Source of the DNA: Eutypa lata
Lineage: Eukaryota; Ascomycota; Sordariomycetes; Xylariales; Diatrypaceae
Assembly: GCA_022661535.1 (NCBI GenBank)
Contig: JAKULF010000015.1
Coordinates: 434,001 to 498,000 of the forward strand
DNA length: 64,000 nucleotides
Reading direction: 5' to 3'
The notes under the pieces: model-generated
What the model was told of the DNA's origin: nothing
The model's database searches: none
Seen by the model: the letters and a program-made list of their open reading frames with translations, nothing else
Shown: piece after piece, positions 47,546 to 61,960 of the stretch
Numbering within the stretch: the stretch's first letter is position 1
How the letters are laid out: the number at the start of each line of letters is the position of its first letter
Translations under genes and position numbers: made by a program

Positions 47546-49925
47546 GGTGGACGAGACAGTTGAGGAGCGGAGATGGTTTTGTTTTCGTCGGTTTCGTGGT
47601 GTTGAGGTGGTAAAACTACGAATTACGAATTACCTTGGTCCTACATAGGTAAATGACAATCAGAAAGAGGGATTTCTAGTTCATCTGATTTGACGACACT
47701 GCAAAGGACCCGCCAGTCTACCTAAGGTGGTTTAGTTCATTTGGGTAGCTTGGGCCATATCAGGTCAGTCAGGTCAGTCAGGTCAGTCAGGTCAGGCCAT
47801 ACGATGCCAAGCCCATACCAATTGTAATTCAATTGAATTGATGAACGCATCAGACCCAAAAAAAAAGTCTTAAAATAATAATAAAAACTCAAAGGGAGCT
47901 TCAAGCTTTCCAGCTCACGGGCAGTCAATCAACTTATCAATCAGCTTCTTTTCTTTCACTTGGTCCAGCTGCCATGTCTGCATGCTCATTGTCTGCTACC
48001 AAAAAGAGCAGAGCATACCCTTTTCGGGGAGCTTAGGCGAGACTAAAATGGGTATCTGGTGTGCACGTCACGTGATAAACTATAGGTGAGTCCAATGTCT
48101 CAGTTGACATCCAAACCATGTATGTACCTAGGTAGGTATGTACTTATGCAGCAATGCAATGTACCTACACACCAAGTAACACTCTGCGGTAAGACTTGGC
48201 ACCAAATATCTTCAGGAATGGAGATGCAGTCAAGTGGTGGAAGTTCAATGTTGTGTAACCCCATGCTCAATACCTAGGTAGGTCATTACAAGCAGGCTGT
48301 GTTTCTCAAATATTCTACACATCCTACCGTGGTTTTTATAGTAATCACAATCTGATATAATAAGCACCCTCATGTAATAACTATTGCGCCCTTGACATGC
48401 ATGTTTGTTGTTGTTCTGATTTTAACTGGTTTATATTCCGCCTCTGCCACACACCTACCGTATTTCCCAATTGCCTTTGATATGCTGTTGGCTGCATACG
48501 TCGGGTAAAATTCCCAGCAGTTGGTTCTTTTCGTCGCTTACATAAAATGGCCGACGCAGTTTTAATTTCGATGAACATAAACATAATGCTTTCTTTGTAC
48601 TATGTATGCAGCCTATGTCCTCCTAACTATTTATTCAAGAGCGACGATGCAAAGTACATCTCCTTTTTCATCACCCAGTCTGCCCCCGTGCTGTGGTCGT
48701 CCTCGATAAAATCCTATATAATCTGTGGTACTGATGTTTTAATGACATGTCTCACAAATTTATACTTAGCCAACAGGGCGTCAGCACTAATCATGGATGT
48801 ATTTTAAATAGAGAGCAAGTCTAGTATTCACGGTCCTGACCACTATATTCGTTACAACATGTTCAATCCTTAAGCCAGAGTACTGCAGGTAATAATTCTC
48901 CACGTGACAATGCTCAACGTAGGACTTTACTTGCAGTGCCAAGAAATGATAGCTTTCTCCTAAAGTAACTCCGCCACTCCAACAACATCTTTCATTTAAA
49001 ACAAGGGGGAATCCCGGTGAGCCTTTCCTGAGAATTATCTTTACCCAATAGCGTTCATCATTCCTAAAAACTGCCGTATTACTTAGAAGCACTGGAATAT
49101 TACAACCAAACATTTAATGTACATTATATTTCAGGGGGTGGTAATAGAACGGGAAATTGTCTAGCATATATCACAGTGTTTGACATAAACCCGGAGAAAG
49201 GTTAACGTAGCAAGCAAGGCAGTAATATATTATGATGTAGATAAGCCAACAGTGGATCTCGACGCTGAAGACCATCATGTGCCTTTCGCGTCACCCTTCG
49301 ACGGACTATAATTAGAAAGTTATAACTGCTGCACATACGCTCATCAGGTAGGTTGATCAACTATCTCCTTGGAGATCTTGTTTCATGTGATGTGCAGGAA
49401 AGTGCAGATCATATTGCCAGGCAATATGAGAATCCTTATAAACAACAAAATTGGTATAATATATGAACGTGGGTAGATAGCTACAATAAATCTCACATAC
49501 TGAGCCGAAATGGTGCATCCTATGAAGGCTGGTGGGCTTAATTTGAGATTTGTCCGAGAACGAACATGCGGAAGGCTCTGGGAATGGCTACAACGTGTAA
49601 ATTTCAAATAAGGCTGACCTCATATCGTTGAGCGGCACAGCGGTTTCTGTTGGCTTCTCTTCTTATCATATGTCGGAGTTTTATATTTCCCTTGAATGCA
49701 GTAGAATACGCGATCTAGTCACAATCTCGAAAAAGAGTCCATCGAAATTACTGCATACCAGTTATGGATGATTCTATATCCGCAGCAGCAGTGTAGGGAA
49801 CCAGCGCATAACCTCCCCTTAGGTAGATGTAAGTAGCCTTCGTTAGCAACGTAAACTCCGACTTCTAATTTACGTATGATCTCTATTTTATCACTCATAA
49901 ACCACGAACTAGAACCACACATCTT
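47546..49925. other. 2.4-kb intergenic region
   Basis: COX4 promoter side at the left, 3' flank of the NUDIX gene at the right. It holds a 9-bp direct repeat array at 47760-47795 and a TCACGTGA palindrome at 48068-48075, about 520 bases upstream of COX4. A minus-strand ATG frame of 108 codons at 48787-49113 has protein-like composition but no family resemblance and no supporting splice sites, so it is not called as a gene. Confidence 0.5.
47760..47795. repeat. Four-copy 9-bp direct repeat upstream of COX4
   Basis: TCAGGTCAG is repeated four times head to tail. It sits about 215 bases upstream of the COX4 start codon and could be a promoter element or chance expansion. Confidence 0.85.
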
Positions 49926-50842
49926 CTATACATTTTCTGCCGACTGACCCTCTTGCTTTTTCATCTCGAAAGCCTTTAGGACAACCTGCATCTGCCTAGG
50001 CATCGTATACTTGAACTCGACATCCCCACACTTCTTATTCCTCGCCTCATCCTCGGTAACCCACATGAACGCGACGTGCTCCACGGGGTCGAGCTTGACG
50101 TCGTCGCTCGACTCTACCTCGACCAGGAACGAAAACTTGGTCACTTCAACAGCATATTGGGTTAGTAAGTGGTCTACCATGCCTTCGAGGTACGAGGTAC
50201 GAGATATAAATATCATTGCGCTTGTGTGTTCAACATCAAGCAGTGTATGCATAATACGCATGTCTTGATATATACACACGTGCGCGAAAAGGAAATTCAA
50301 GGAGCAGAAGAAAAAAGCAAGAAAAACTCACTGCGTCTCCCCCGTCTCGTGAAAAACACATCTCCCAACCCACTACCACTACCACCACCGCTCCCCGGGC
50401 CCGATGCCGATCCTGATCCCGGTCCATCAACAAGAACGAGCGCCTCGACGCGCCGCGCCCCAAGGCCCGACTCCTCGCGCAACTCGCGCGCCACCGCGTG
50501 CAGCAGCGACTCGTCCTCGAAGTCGCAGGCGCCGCCGGGGACCTCCCATAGCAGGGGCATCGAATCGGTGGGGGCGCGCTGGACCAGGAGGATACGGGGC
50601 TCTTCCGTGCTGTGGAGATCGGACTGGGACTGGGACTGGGGCTGGGGCTGGGAGAAGACGCACGCCCCCACCGCGATGCCGTCGAATTCCGGGTGCGTGG
50701 CTAGGTAGGCTTGCATGGGCTGCTGGAAGTCGGCTAGGGAGGCCGGGGACGTGAATGTGGTGGTCGTCGGCACCGCGGCGGCCGGTGGTGCAGATCCCGG
50801 GGCGGTGGGGTCTGCGGTTGGTAATAATAATGGCTCTGCCAT
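49926..50842 (-). CDS. NUDIX hydrolase family protein
   Basis: Exons 50842..50332 and 50143..49926 (188-bp intron, GTGAGT donor) encode 242 residues. The Nudix box runs from GGACDFEDESLLHAVARELR to the EESGL that follows, matching G-x5-E-x7-REUxEExGU. It lies at about residues 122-144, after PLLWEVPGG. The N-terminal 40 residues are Ala/Pro/Thr-rich and probably disordered. A Gln/Ser repeat and a Gly/Ser-rich linker (GPGSGSASGPGSGGGSGSG, residues about 157-175) interrupt the fold. The second exon completes the sheet (FSFLVEVE, then EHVAFMWVTEDEA). Family knowledge: these enzymes hydrolyse nucleoside diphosphates linked to another moiety; the substrate cannot be read from sequence. Cytosolic, with no targeting signal evident. 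It is the last gene before the AT-rich block. Confidence 0.9.
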
Positions 50843-51624
50843 GTTTTTTTTTTTTGGTTTTGTTTGCTTGTGTAGGTATGCACCTTAAGTAAAGTACTTG
50901 ACCAAGGTTCTTCCTTTGGTCGGGTCTCTAAATGTACGTATTAGTTACCACCTGTCCAAATTGCATATCTGAGGGGTTCGTCGTACATTTGGTTTGCTCT
51001 GATATTTTCGGTTCCGACTCTTGAGGTTTCACAGATTTCGCTCGATCAAGTTTAACTATTTCTTGCTCATGTAGAAACTAGGTACCTAGTGAGCTAGCGC
51101 AATTGAGATCAATCACCTTGGAGAAAGTTGTTGAGGTAACGCCAAGACCTTGATTTCGAAGAACAAAGATTCCAACGCTTTTATATACATGTATATAGCA
51201 AATGTTTGCCCCTTAGCTCGCGCAAACATAATCGACATTCTTGATATGCCTAGGAGAAATATGCCGTCATTATCTCTGCCTGGCTGCCTGGGAATACCTG
51301 TGTATGTAGTTACTCTACTTTGAGCACGTATTGAGCCACCATAACCGGTTTCAAGTCCCGAGGGAAATGCCTTGCAGCCTGCCTACCTACCTAAGCCACG
51401 CCACACCGGTAAATATGCCTCGGGCAAACGAAGCCTACGAATTTGCATCGACCATTCAGGGTCACACCGAAAAAGATTGGTCTTTCATGGAATGAAGTGG
51501 ATGAAATGAGAGCCAAAACCTTGATGGCTAGATTCGACTTCATTGTCGGCCAATCGATCTAGGTTTTAGTTATACTTAGTACACCGCTTGGACCAGTATA
51601 TTCTATAAGTTGAATGCCAGCAAT
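50843..51624. other. NUDIX promoter side and transition to AT-rich block
   Basis: About 780 bases of ordinary composition upstream of the NUDIX gene, including a T-run right next to its ATG (50844-50855). No gene is seen. Composition changes abruptly near 51625. Confidence 0.5.
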
Positions 51625-54600
51625 GAGGTTATAATAAAAAAGTGAGAAAACGTATAATGTAAATAGTTATTGTATTATGTTCTTAATAAGCTAATCATGT
51701 TACGGTTAAAAGTTAATTATAAATAAATATATCTTTACGTAATTTAATAAGGTAAATTTTATTTCTCCGAATAATTTTAAAGTAAAAAATAACGACTTTA
51801 TTATTAAAAAATAAAAATCCTTAATTAATTATATATAAAAACTCGTTTTATTAAGTTTAATAAATTATTATTATATATAACGTAAAAGTTCGTTTTTATA
51901 ATTTTTTAAAACTTTTATTATATTTTTAAAATTAATTTATTAAATTAATTTAAAAACTTTTATAATTTTTTTTATTTATTATATTAAAAATTTATTATTT
52001 AATTAAATTTTTAAAATTATTAATTTTATAAAATTTAACGTTTTTTAAAAAACTTTAAAAAATATTTATAAAAATAAAATTTAAAAACGAAAAGTTTAAT
52101 TCGAAAATAAAATTATAAAAATAATTTTTAATTTTAATAATTTTAAAAATTAAAAATAAAATTTTACGTTTTATTATTTATTAATTATAATTTATTTTTA
52201 ATATTTTTTTAAAGTTATTAAGTATAATTATATAATTTAAAATTTTAAATAAGTTTTTACGAATTAAAACTTTTTAAAAAATTTTTAAATCGTAAAAAAT
52301 AAAATTATTAAAAAAAAAATATAATCGATAATTTTTCGAATAAAAATTATAAAAATTTAATAAGTTTTGCGTTATAATTTTAAAGATTTATTCGTTAATT
52401 TTTTAAAAAATTTCTTTTAATTTTTAAATAACGTAAAAGCGTAATTTAATTTCTTTTTTTAAAAAATTAAATAAAATGCTTTTTTAATTTTAATAATAAA
52501 ATTTAATTAAAAAAGATTATTTTTATTATATAATTTATAATTTTATTTTTAAATATAATTATATAAATTTATTTAAAATAATATATATAAATATAAAGTT
52601 TTATATATAAATAATAAATTTATTAAAAAAAGTTTAAGCGTTTATTTAATTAAAAATTAAATAAATTTAAAGATTTAAATTAATTTTAAAAAAATAAATT
52701 ATTTTTTTAAAAATTTAAATAAATATAATATTTTAAAATAAAAAAACTTTTAAAAATAAAACTTTTTTATTTTTAATTATATAATAATATTTTTTAATAA
52801 TATTAATTTTATTTAAAATAATTTTTTATTATTTAATATTTTTAAAATTAAAAATTAATTTAAGTTTTAAAAAAATAATTTAATTTTTATAAATAATAAA
52901 GTATTTTTTTTTAATAACGTTAATTAATTTTAAAATCTTTTTTTATTAATTAATATTTTTTAAATTAAAAGTTAACGTAAATTTTAAAAATATTTTTTTA
53001 TTTTTTATTATAAAATTTTTTTTTAATATTATTAATTTTAATTAAAATAATCTTTTATTATTTAATATTTTTTATATTAAATCTTTTTATTTTTTTTAAA
53101 AAAATAAGTTTTTTTTTATTTATTTAAATTTTTAATTTTTAATAATATTAATTTAATTTAAATATTTATTAATAAAGTATTATAAAATTAAATTAAAATT
53201 TTTAACGTATTTTATAAAATTATAATTTTAAATAAAAATAACAATTAAAGTTTTTTCGTTAAATTTATAAAAAAAATTTCGATTAATAATATAATTATAT
53301 ATATTATAAAATAATTTAATAAAAAAGTTATTTAAATTTAAATATAAAGTAACGATTTATATAAAAAAAAGAAATAAATTAAAAGTTTAAAATGCGTTTT
53401 TAAACATTTTAAAAAGTTAATTAAACGATTATTTATTAATTTAATTTCTTTTAATTAAAAAAAATAATAAAGCGTTTATAAAACTTTTAAATATTTTTTA
53501 AAAAATATAAAAAAAATATTTAAAATTATGCTTTATTTTAATAAATTTAACTTTAATATTAAGTTTTTTTTTTATTATTAATTAATTTTTTATTATTAAT
53601 TAATCGTTTTTCTTTATTTTTTATTTTTATTTATTTATTTTTAAATTTATTTATTAAAAGTTTTTAATATATTTTAAAATGTAAAAAAACGTTATAATAA
53701 GTAATATATCGTTTTTTAATTTATTAAATATAAATAAATTTAATTATATTATTAAATTTCGTTTTAATTTTATTTAAAAGTATATTATAATTTAAATAAT
53801 AATTAATAATAAAAAAGTTATTATTTTAAATAAAATATAAAATAATTATATTTTTAAAAAAAATTTAAATTAATTAAAAAAAAAATTTCGTTTAAAAAGA
53901 TTTATAATTATATTACGATTAATAATAATTAAAAATTAAAATTTATTTTTAAACGAAAGCTTTTAAATTTTATACGTAAATTAAAAATTAAAAATTTTAA
54001 ATATTATTAATAAATTTTATAATTTTATATATAAAAATATTATAAGTTTTTTCGTAAAAGTTTTTAAATAAATAAATTATAAAGAATTTTAAAAATAAAA
54101 ATTTTTAAATATTAAAATTAATTAAATTATACGAAAAGTATAAATAAATAAATATAACGTTAATTTTTTTTTAAATTTTTTAAAAATTATTTTCGTTAAT
54201 AAAATTTTTAAATATAAATTTATTATAAATATAATTCGTAAGCGTTTAATTAAAAACGAATCGTATAAAATATAAATAAAAAGTTAATTTATAATATTTC
54301 GTTTTATTTAAAAAGTATTTAAAATAATCGATAAAAGTTTTTATATTAAAATTATTCGTTAATAATTTATTAATATTTTTTAATTTTTTTTTAATTTTAA
54401 TTTTTATTTATTTAAATTATTTTTACGTTAAAGTAATTATTATTAAGTAATTATTTTATTAATAATTTTTAAGTATAATTTTTTAAAATCTTTTAAAAAT
54501 TAAATATAAAGGTTTAAAAAACGATATAACGTAAAAAGTCGTTTTAAAACAAATTAATAAAATAAAAAAAAAAAAATTTTTCGAAATATTTTATAAAGTT

Positions 54601-55420
54601 TAATTTATCGTATTTAATTTTAAATCATTATTTATTATTTTTATAATTTTTTTATAATATATAAATATAAAAGATTAAAAAATAACTTTTTTATTAAAAT
54701 TTTAAATTTTTTAATTAATAAAATTTAAAAAATAAAAATTTATTAAAAAAGATTTATTAAAAATTTAAAAATAAATAATTATTAATAATAAATTTAAAAA
54801 TTAAATAAAATTATAACTTTTTAATTATAATTTTAATATTAAAAAGAATTTCGGTTTTATAACGTAATAATAAAAAATAAAATAATTATATATATTTCGT
54901 TACGTATAATTTATAACTTTAATGTTTAAATTTTAATAATTTATATAATTATTAATAATAATAAAATTAACTTTTTTTAATTTTATAATAACTTTAATAA
55001 AATTTTTTTTTATTTTTTATAATTAAATATTATATTAAAAATATTAATTTTTATATTAAATATAAATGTAATTATATTTAATATAAATAATTTTTTAATA
55101 TCGTTATTTAATAAAGTAAATATATTAATTAAAACGTAAATTATTTTAATAAAAGTTAAATTCGTTTTTAAAATAACGTTATTAACGAAAATTTTTTAAA
55201 AATATTTTTATATTTTTTTTTAAATATTTTTATTTAATATATTTATTTTTTTTTATAATTATTTAAAAATTAATAATTTATAAAAAAAAAATTTAAATTT
55301 TAAATTTTAAATTTTTTATTTTTTTAAAATTAAAAAGAAAAAAATAAAAATAAAAAAAGTTTTTATTATTATTATTAAACAAAGATATTAATTTTTTATA
55401 AATTAAAGAAAATTTATAAT

Positions 55421-55564
55421 TAAACGAAGTAATTTAAAAAAGCGCATTATTAAAGTTAAACGAAATAATTTAAAAAAGCGTATTATTAAAATTAAACGAA
55501 ATAATTTAAAAAAACGCATTATTAAAGTTAAACGAAATAATTTAAAAAAGCGCATTAATAAAGT
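55421..55564. repeat. 36-bp tandem repeat, four copies, inside RIP block
   Basis: Four head-to-tail 36-bp units begin with TAAACGAA. Copies differ at a few places by G/A or C/T changes, plus one A/T transversion in the last unit. Because 36 is a multiple of three, the array may derive from a 12-residue coding repeat in the original element, but no reading frame survives. Confidence 0.85.
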
Positions 55565-58500
55565 TTAATAAAGTAAAAATAAATGTTTTATTTATAACGA
55601 AAAATTAAATAAGTTTTAAAGATTTTTTTAATAATTAAAAAGTAATTTAATTTTAAAAGAAAAAAATAAATCGTTTTTTTTTTAATTATATAAATTTTAA
55701 AAAAAGTATATTTTTTTTTAATATTTAAATTTATTATATAAAGAAAAAATAAACGAAAAAAAAACGAATAAAAAAAAAGCGAACGAAGAAAAAGTAAACG
55801 AAAAAATAAAGTTATAAAAAAAATTTTTTAAAAAAAATTTTAATAATATTTTTTAATATAAAATAAAAAAGTAAAAAAAGTTTATTAATAAATTTAAATT
55901 TAATAATAACTTTTTTTTCGAAAAAAATTTAAAAACGAAACGTTTAAAATAAAAAGATTTATTTAAAGTTTTAAAATTAAAAAATAAACGAAAAAAAAGC
56001 TTTTTTATTTTTAATTTCTTTTAATATTTAATTACTTTTTAATTTTTATAATTAATTTTATTAAAAAAAAAATTTTTAAAAAAAATCTTTAAAAAATAAT
56101 ATATTTATAATTATATTAAACTTTTTTTATACTTTTTTTAATTTATATTTATAATTATAATAACGATTTTTTTTTTAAAACGTAATAAAAAGTAATTTTT
56201 TTAAATTTAAAAAAAAAAAACGTTTAAAATTAATTTTATAAGCTTTTAAATCGATTTTAAATTTTTCGATAACGAATTATTTAAAGTTATTTTTTAAAAT
56301 GCTTTAATAAAATGTTTTTAAAATACGATAAAAAAACGAATTTAAAAAAAAAATAAAATCTTTAAATAAAAAAATAAACTTTTAAAAAAAAAATTTTTTT
56401 TAAAAAAAAATAAGTTTAAAAAAAAAGTAAAATTATAAGTTATCTTTTTAAATTTATTATTTAATTTTAAATTTTAATAAAAAAAATTACATATAAACAT
56501 AAAGTATTTTTTAATAAATGCGTTTTTTAAAAATAATAAAATAAAATAAATATATAAAATATATATTTTTTTTCGTAATATATATATACGTTTTATAACA
56601 TTTTATTAATTAATAAAAAGGTAATAAAAAAAAGTTATTTAATTCTTTTAATAAATATTAAAACTTAATACGTTTTTTATATAATAAGTTTTAAAAAAAT
56701 AAAATAAATTTAATAAAAAATTTAAAATATTTAATTTAAAATATAAAAAGCTTAAGTTAATTTTTATAATAATTATATAATAAAATAAGTTTTTTATTAA
56801 ATTATAAAAGTTTAAACATAAAACGATTAAACCGTAAATTAATAATAAACGAATTAATTTATTTTAAATTTAACTTTAATCGTTTATTTTTTTTTTAAAA
56901 ATAAAATTATTAATTTAAATTTTTAAAATTTTTAAATTATAAATTAATTTATAATTAAACTTAATTTTCTTTTAAAAGATTATATATAATAAGTATTTAT
57001 TTTTATTATAACTTATAAATTTTATAAATTTTATTACTTAAGTTTTAACGAAATTTTAATAAAAATTAAATTAATAATTTTTTTAAAAATTTATTAAATA
57101 ATTTTAATAAAAACTTTAATTAAGTTAAAATTACGATAAAAACTTAATAAATTATTTAAAATCGTTATATTTTTTTTATATAAATAATTATATAATTTTT
57201 AAAAAATAAAAGATTTATTAAAATTAAAATAAAAAGTAAATAATAAAATATTAATTATATTAATTTATTTATTAAAATATTTAATAACTTTTTTTATAAA
57301 AATAAAAATAATAAAAAAAGCTTAATTATAATAATTAAAATAATAAATAATAATAAAAAAATATCGAAAACTTTTTTTTAAAATAAAAAAAAATTAATAA
57401 AATCGTTAATTATAAATTATAAAAATACGTAAACGATTATTAATTATAAAAATATAAAAGATTTAATTAAATTATAATACTTATACGATAAATAATTAAT
57501 AATATAATTAATAATGTTTTTAATTATTTTAAATTAAAATATAAATTAATTTAAACGTTAAATAATAATAATAAATAAAAAGTATTTTACTTTATTATAA
57601 GCTTTATAAAAAGCGATTAAAACTTTTAATTTATAAAAATATCGTTTTTAAACTTTTTTATAAAGTTATTTAAAAACATTATTTCGAAATTTATATTATT
57701 TAACTTTATTAAAAAAGATTCGTTTTTATATTTTATTTATATAATTAATTATTTTATTTTTAAATATATTATATATATTAATATATTAATTATTAAATTT
57801 TTATAAAGTTTAAAAAAAATATAATATAATAAGAAAAACGTTAAAAAACTTAAATAAAAAAAGATTTACGTTTAATAAAAATTAAAAGTTATTAAGCGAA
57901 TTTAATTAAATTTAAAAATTTTTTAATATAATTAAAAAAAACTTAATAAAATATTTAAATAAATAATTAATTTTATTAAAATATTTAAATTATAATAACT
58001 TTTTTAACATTTTAATATATTCATTTACGTTATTTTTTTAAATTTATTTACTTTAAAAAAATAAATTATTAAAATTATAAATTAAAATATTATTTTTATA
58101 ATTATTATTAAAAAATATAATACGTAATAATACATTTACGATTTTATTTTAAATATTTTTAATATAATAAATTTATACATTTAAAAGTTAAAGTTTAAAT
58201 ATTTATTTTATACATATACTTTTTACGTTTAATAAATTAATAAATTAAATAAAAAATTTATAATTTATATAAATAATAAAAAATATTTAAGCTTTAAAAA
58301 AATAATTATAACGATAATAAAATTTAAAAATAATATATAACTTTTGCTTATAAATATCGTAATTACGTTAAATCTTCGTAAAAACGAAATTATTATAAAT
58401 TAAAAGCTTAATTATATTTTTTTATTTTTATATAATAAAACATTTTTTAATAAATTTAAAAGCGTTTAAATATATCTTAATAAATAAATTAAACGTATAA

Positions 58501-61500
58501 TTATATATATTTACGGTTATAAAAAACAGCTTTTTTAAAAGCTTAAATAATAAAGCTTTAATTTTATTTTATTTTTATTTAATATTTTTAATTAATTAAT
58601 TTAAAAATTAAATAATTTTTATATAATTTTTAATTTAATAACGCATTAAGTTAAAAACACTTAAAAATACCTTTATTTTTATTTAATTTTAAAAAATAAA
58701 ATAAATTTTTAATTTATTAACTTTTTTAATTTTAATATTTAATTTTTTATAAATTTTATATAAAATATTAATAATTTTAATTTTATTAAAATTAAATTAT
58801 ATTTTCTTAAAAAAAAAGCATAAATTAACTTATAATAATCGAAAAAAAAAATAATTTTTAATAAATATTTATTATTCGTTAAAGTTAAAATATATAACGA
58901 AAATATTATTAATATAAAAAATTAACGAAAAAATAATAAAAAAACTTTTAAAAGTTATTATAAATAACTTAAATTATAATTTTAAAATAAAATTAAAAGT
59001 AATCGTTATTAATTTAATAAAAGAAAATTTAATAAATTATAATTTTTAAAACATTTAAATAAGTTATAATTAAAAGAAATTAAATATTTTAAAAGTAAAA
59101 TAATAATAATAAAAAAAATAAATTTTAATTACTTAATAATTATATTTAAAATTAAAATTAAAGTATAATTTAATTTTTAAATATAATAAATGTTTATATA
59201 TATTAAATAAAAACGTAATATTAATATTAAAAATATTTTCTTTAATATTTTAATAATTAAAAATAAAGCGCGGTTTAACTTATAAATTTAATTTAATAAT
59301 ATTTTAATTTTTATTAATTAAAATAAATTAAATAATTTAATTTAATAACTTATTATTTATTATAATATAAAGTTTATATATATCAACGTTTATTTCTTTT
59401 TAAATTAACTTTTTAAATTAATATTTTTAAAAAACGAATTAATATTTTTTTTTAATTTATTTTAAAACGAAATATTTAACTTAAATTTTATTTAATATTA
59501 AAAAAAATTCGTAAAAGAAAAATTTAAAATAAACGAAGCGCTTAAAATATAATAAATATAAAAAGTTTTTATAATTTTTTTTAATAATTTAATAAATATA
59601 AAAAGGCTTAAATAAACGCTTAATATAAAAAATTATTTTTTAATAATATTAAATAACGTAATTTAATTAATAATTAATCTTTTAATACGACGTAAAGTAA
59701 AAAATATACGATTTAAATAAAAGTTATTAATAAGCTTTTTAAAAAAACTTTTTATATAAATTATAATTTTATATAAAATAAATAAATTAATTAAAATAAT
59801 TAATAATAATAAATAAAAAGATTTATAATATTAATTAAAAATTAAATTTAACGTAAAACGAAGCGTATAAATAAACGTTTAATCGTAATTATAAAAAATA
59901 ATTTTAAAAAATAATTTTACTTTTATAAAAAAAAAAATTTATAATATTTAATAATTATTAATTAAAATGCATTATTAACTTTATTATTTTTTCGAAATAT
60001 AAATACTTTAACGACTTATTTAAATTTATTTTAAAAGTTTAATTTCTCGAATTAAAGTTAAAATTAAACGAATTTTTATTATTAAAAAAATTAAAATTAA
60101 TAATATTATTTTAAAAAAAAATTCGAAAATATTTTTTTAAATTAATATTAAAACTTAAAAATTATAACGTAATTTTATAATAACGATAAAAAAATAAAAA
60201 AGAATTTTTTAACTTAATACGAAATTTATTAATAATTATATTTTTAATTATAAATAAACTTTAATAAATATTAAAAAAAGCAACGATATTTTATAATTAA
60301 AAAAGTTTTAATAATATTATATAATTTTTAAAATAATTATATAATTTTAAAAAACATTAAGCGAATTTTTAAATGCTTTAAACTTTTATAATAAAAAATA
60401 TAAACTTTTTTATTTTAATAAATCTTTTATTAAACGTAATAAAATTTAAATAAATAAAACTTAAGTTTTTTAAAAAACGTTTTTATAAGTTTAATTTATT
60501 AATAATAAAAGTAAATATTAAATTAATATTATTACTTTAATTAATTTAAATAAAATCTTTCGAAAATATATTAATATATATTTTATTTTATTTTTTAAAC
60601 TTAAACGTAACGTTTATATAATACGTTTTAATCGATTTAATAAAAGATTATAAAATAAAAATAAAATTAATAATAAACGTTATAATTAAATAAAGATTTA
60701 TTATATTAATGTTAATATTAAACGAAAAAGCGCTTAAAGTAATAATTAAAATATAACTTTAAAAAGATTTTAAAAAAATTAAATTACTTTTAATAACTTT
60801 TAATTTATATATTATTTAACGTTTAATTTTAACATTTCGTTTAATAAATAAATAACGAAATTATTTAATATATTTAAAATTAATTTAAAAAGAATTAATA
60901 AAATTTAAATTAATTTAAATCGATTTAATTAATTTTTAAAAATTAAACGATTTTTTTTTTATATATAAATCTTTTAAAAACCTTTTTAACGCTTTTATTT
61001 TTTAACTTTAACGATAAATAAAAAAATAACATTTAAAAAATTACGAATAAATATAATAATATTTATTTTTTTTTGTTTTTTAACGATAAGTTTAATTATT
61101 AAATTTAAAAAATAAATAAATTTATAAATTTTTTTTTTAAATTATTATTTTATTTCGAAATAAAAGTTATATTATTTAATTTAATAAAAAGAAAATAAAA
61201 GTTAAAATTTTATATATTAATTTAAAAAATAAAAAAAAATAAATATTTTAAAAACGTAAAAATAAAAATAAAAATATTATTTTTTAAAGTAAAAGTATTT
61301 ATTAAATTTAAAGGATTTTTTATTTTAACGTTTTTCGAAATTAATCGTAAAATTCGAAGTAAAAATAAAGTTAATATAAATAACGAATATTAATAAAAAT
61401 ATTTTTTTATAATTAATTAATTTTAAATTAATAAAAACTTAATGCCGAGTTAATTTAAAATTAATTAACGTTAGTTTTTTAATTAATTTTAAAAAAAATT

Positions 61501-61539
61501 TAATATTTTTATTAAATATATTTTTTAAGTTTTATAAAT

Positions 61540-61960
61540 TATTTAATTTTAATTATTTATAATTTATAAATTTATTTTATAATTTTTAAACTTATAACTT
61601 TTAAATTTATAAATTAATAAATTTATTTTATAATTTTTAAACTTATAAACTTATAACTTATAAATTTATAATTATAAATAATTATAATAATTATATAATA
61701 ATAATAATTAAATAACTTATAAATTTATTTTATAATTTATAACTTTATAACTTTTAAATTTATAATTAATTTATAATTATATATAAATAATTATAATAAT
61801 TATAAATCATTATAACAGTTATAAGTTTAAAAGTTATAAGTAATAATAATTAATTAAATAGCTTATAAATTTACTTTATAACGTATAAACTTATAATTAA
61901 TTTATAATTATATATAAATAATTATAATAATTAAATTATTATAACTTATAAATTTATTAA
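61540..61960. repeat. Imperfect AT satellite-like repeats
   Basis: Related TTATAA-rich blocks recur with spacing of roughly 130-150 bases. The string beginning TTAATTTATAATTATATATA appears near 61752 and again near 61900. The periodicity is approximate and judged by eye. Confidence 0.5.

Noticed and set aside
48787..49113. 108-codon minus-strand frame with ATG start
   Set aside because: Composition is protein-like, but there is no family resemblance, no neighbours and no splice support, so it is noted rather than called.
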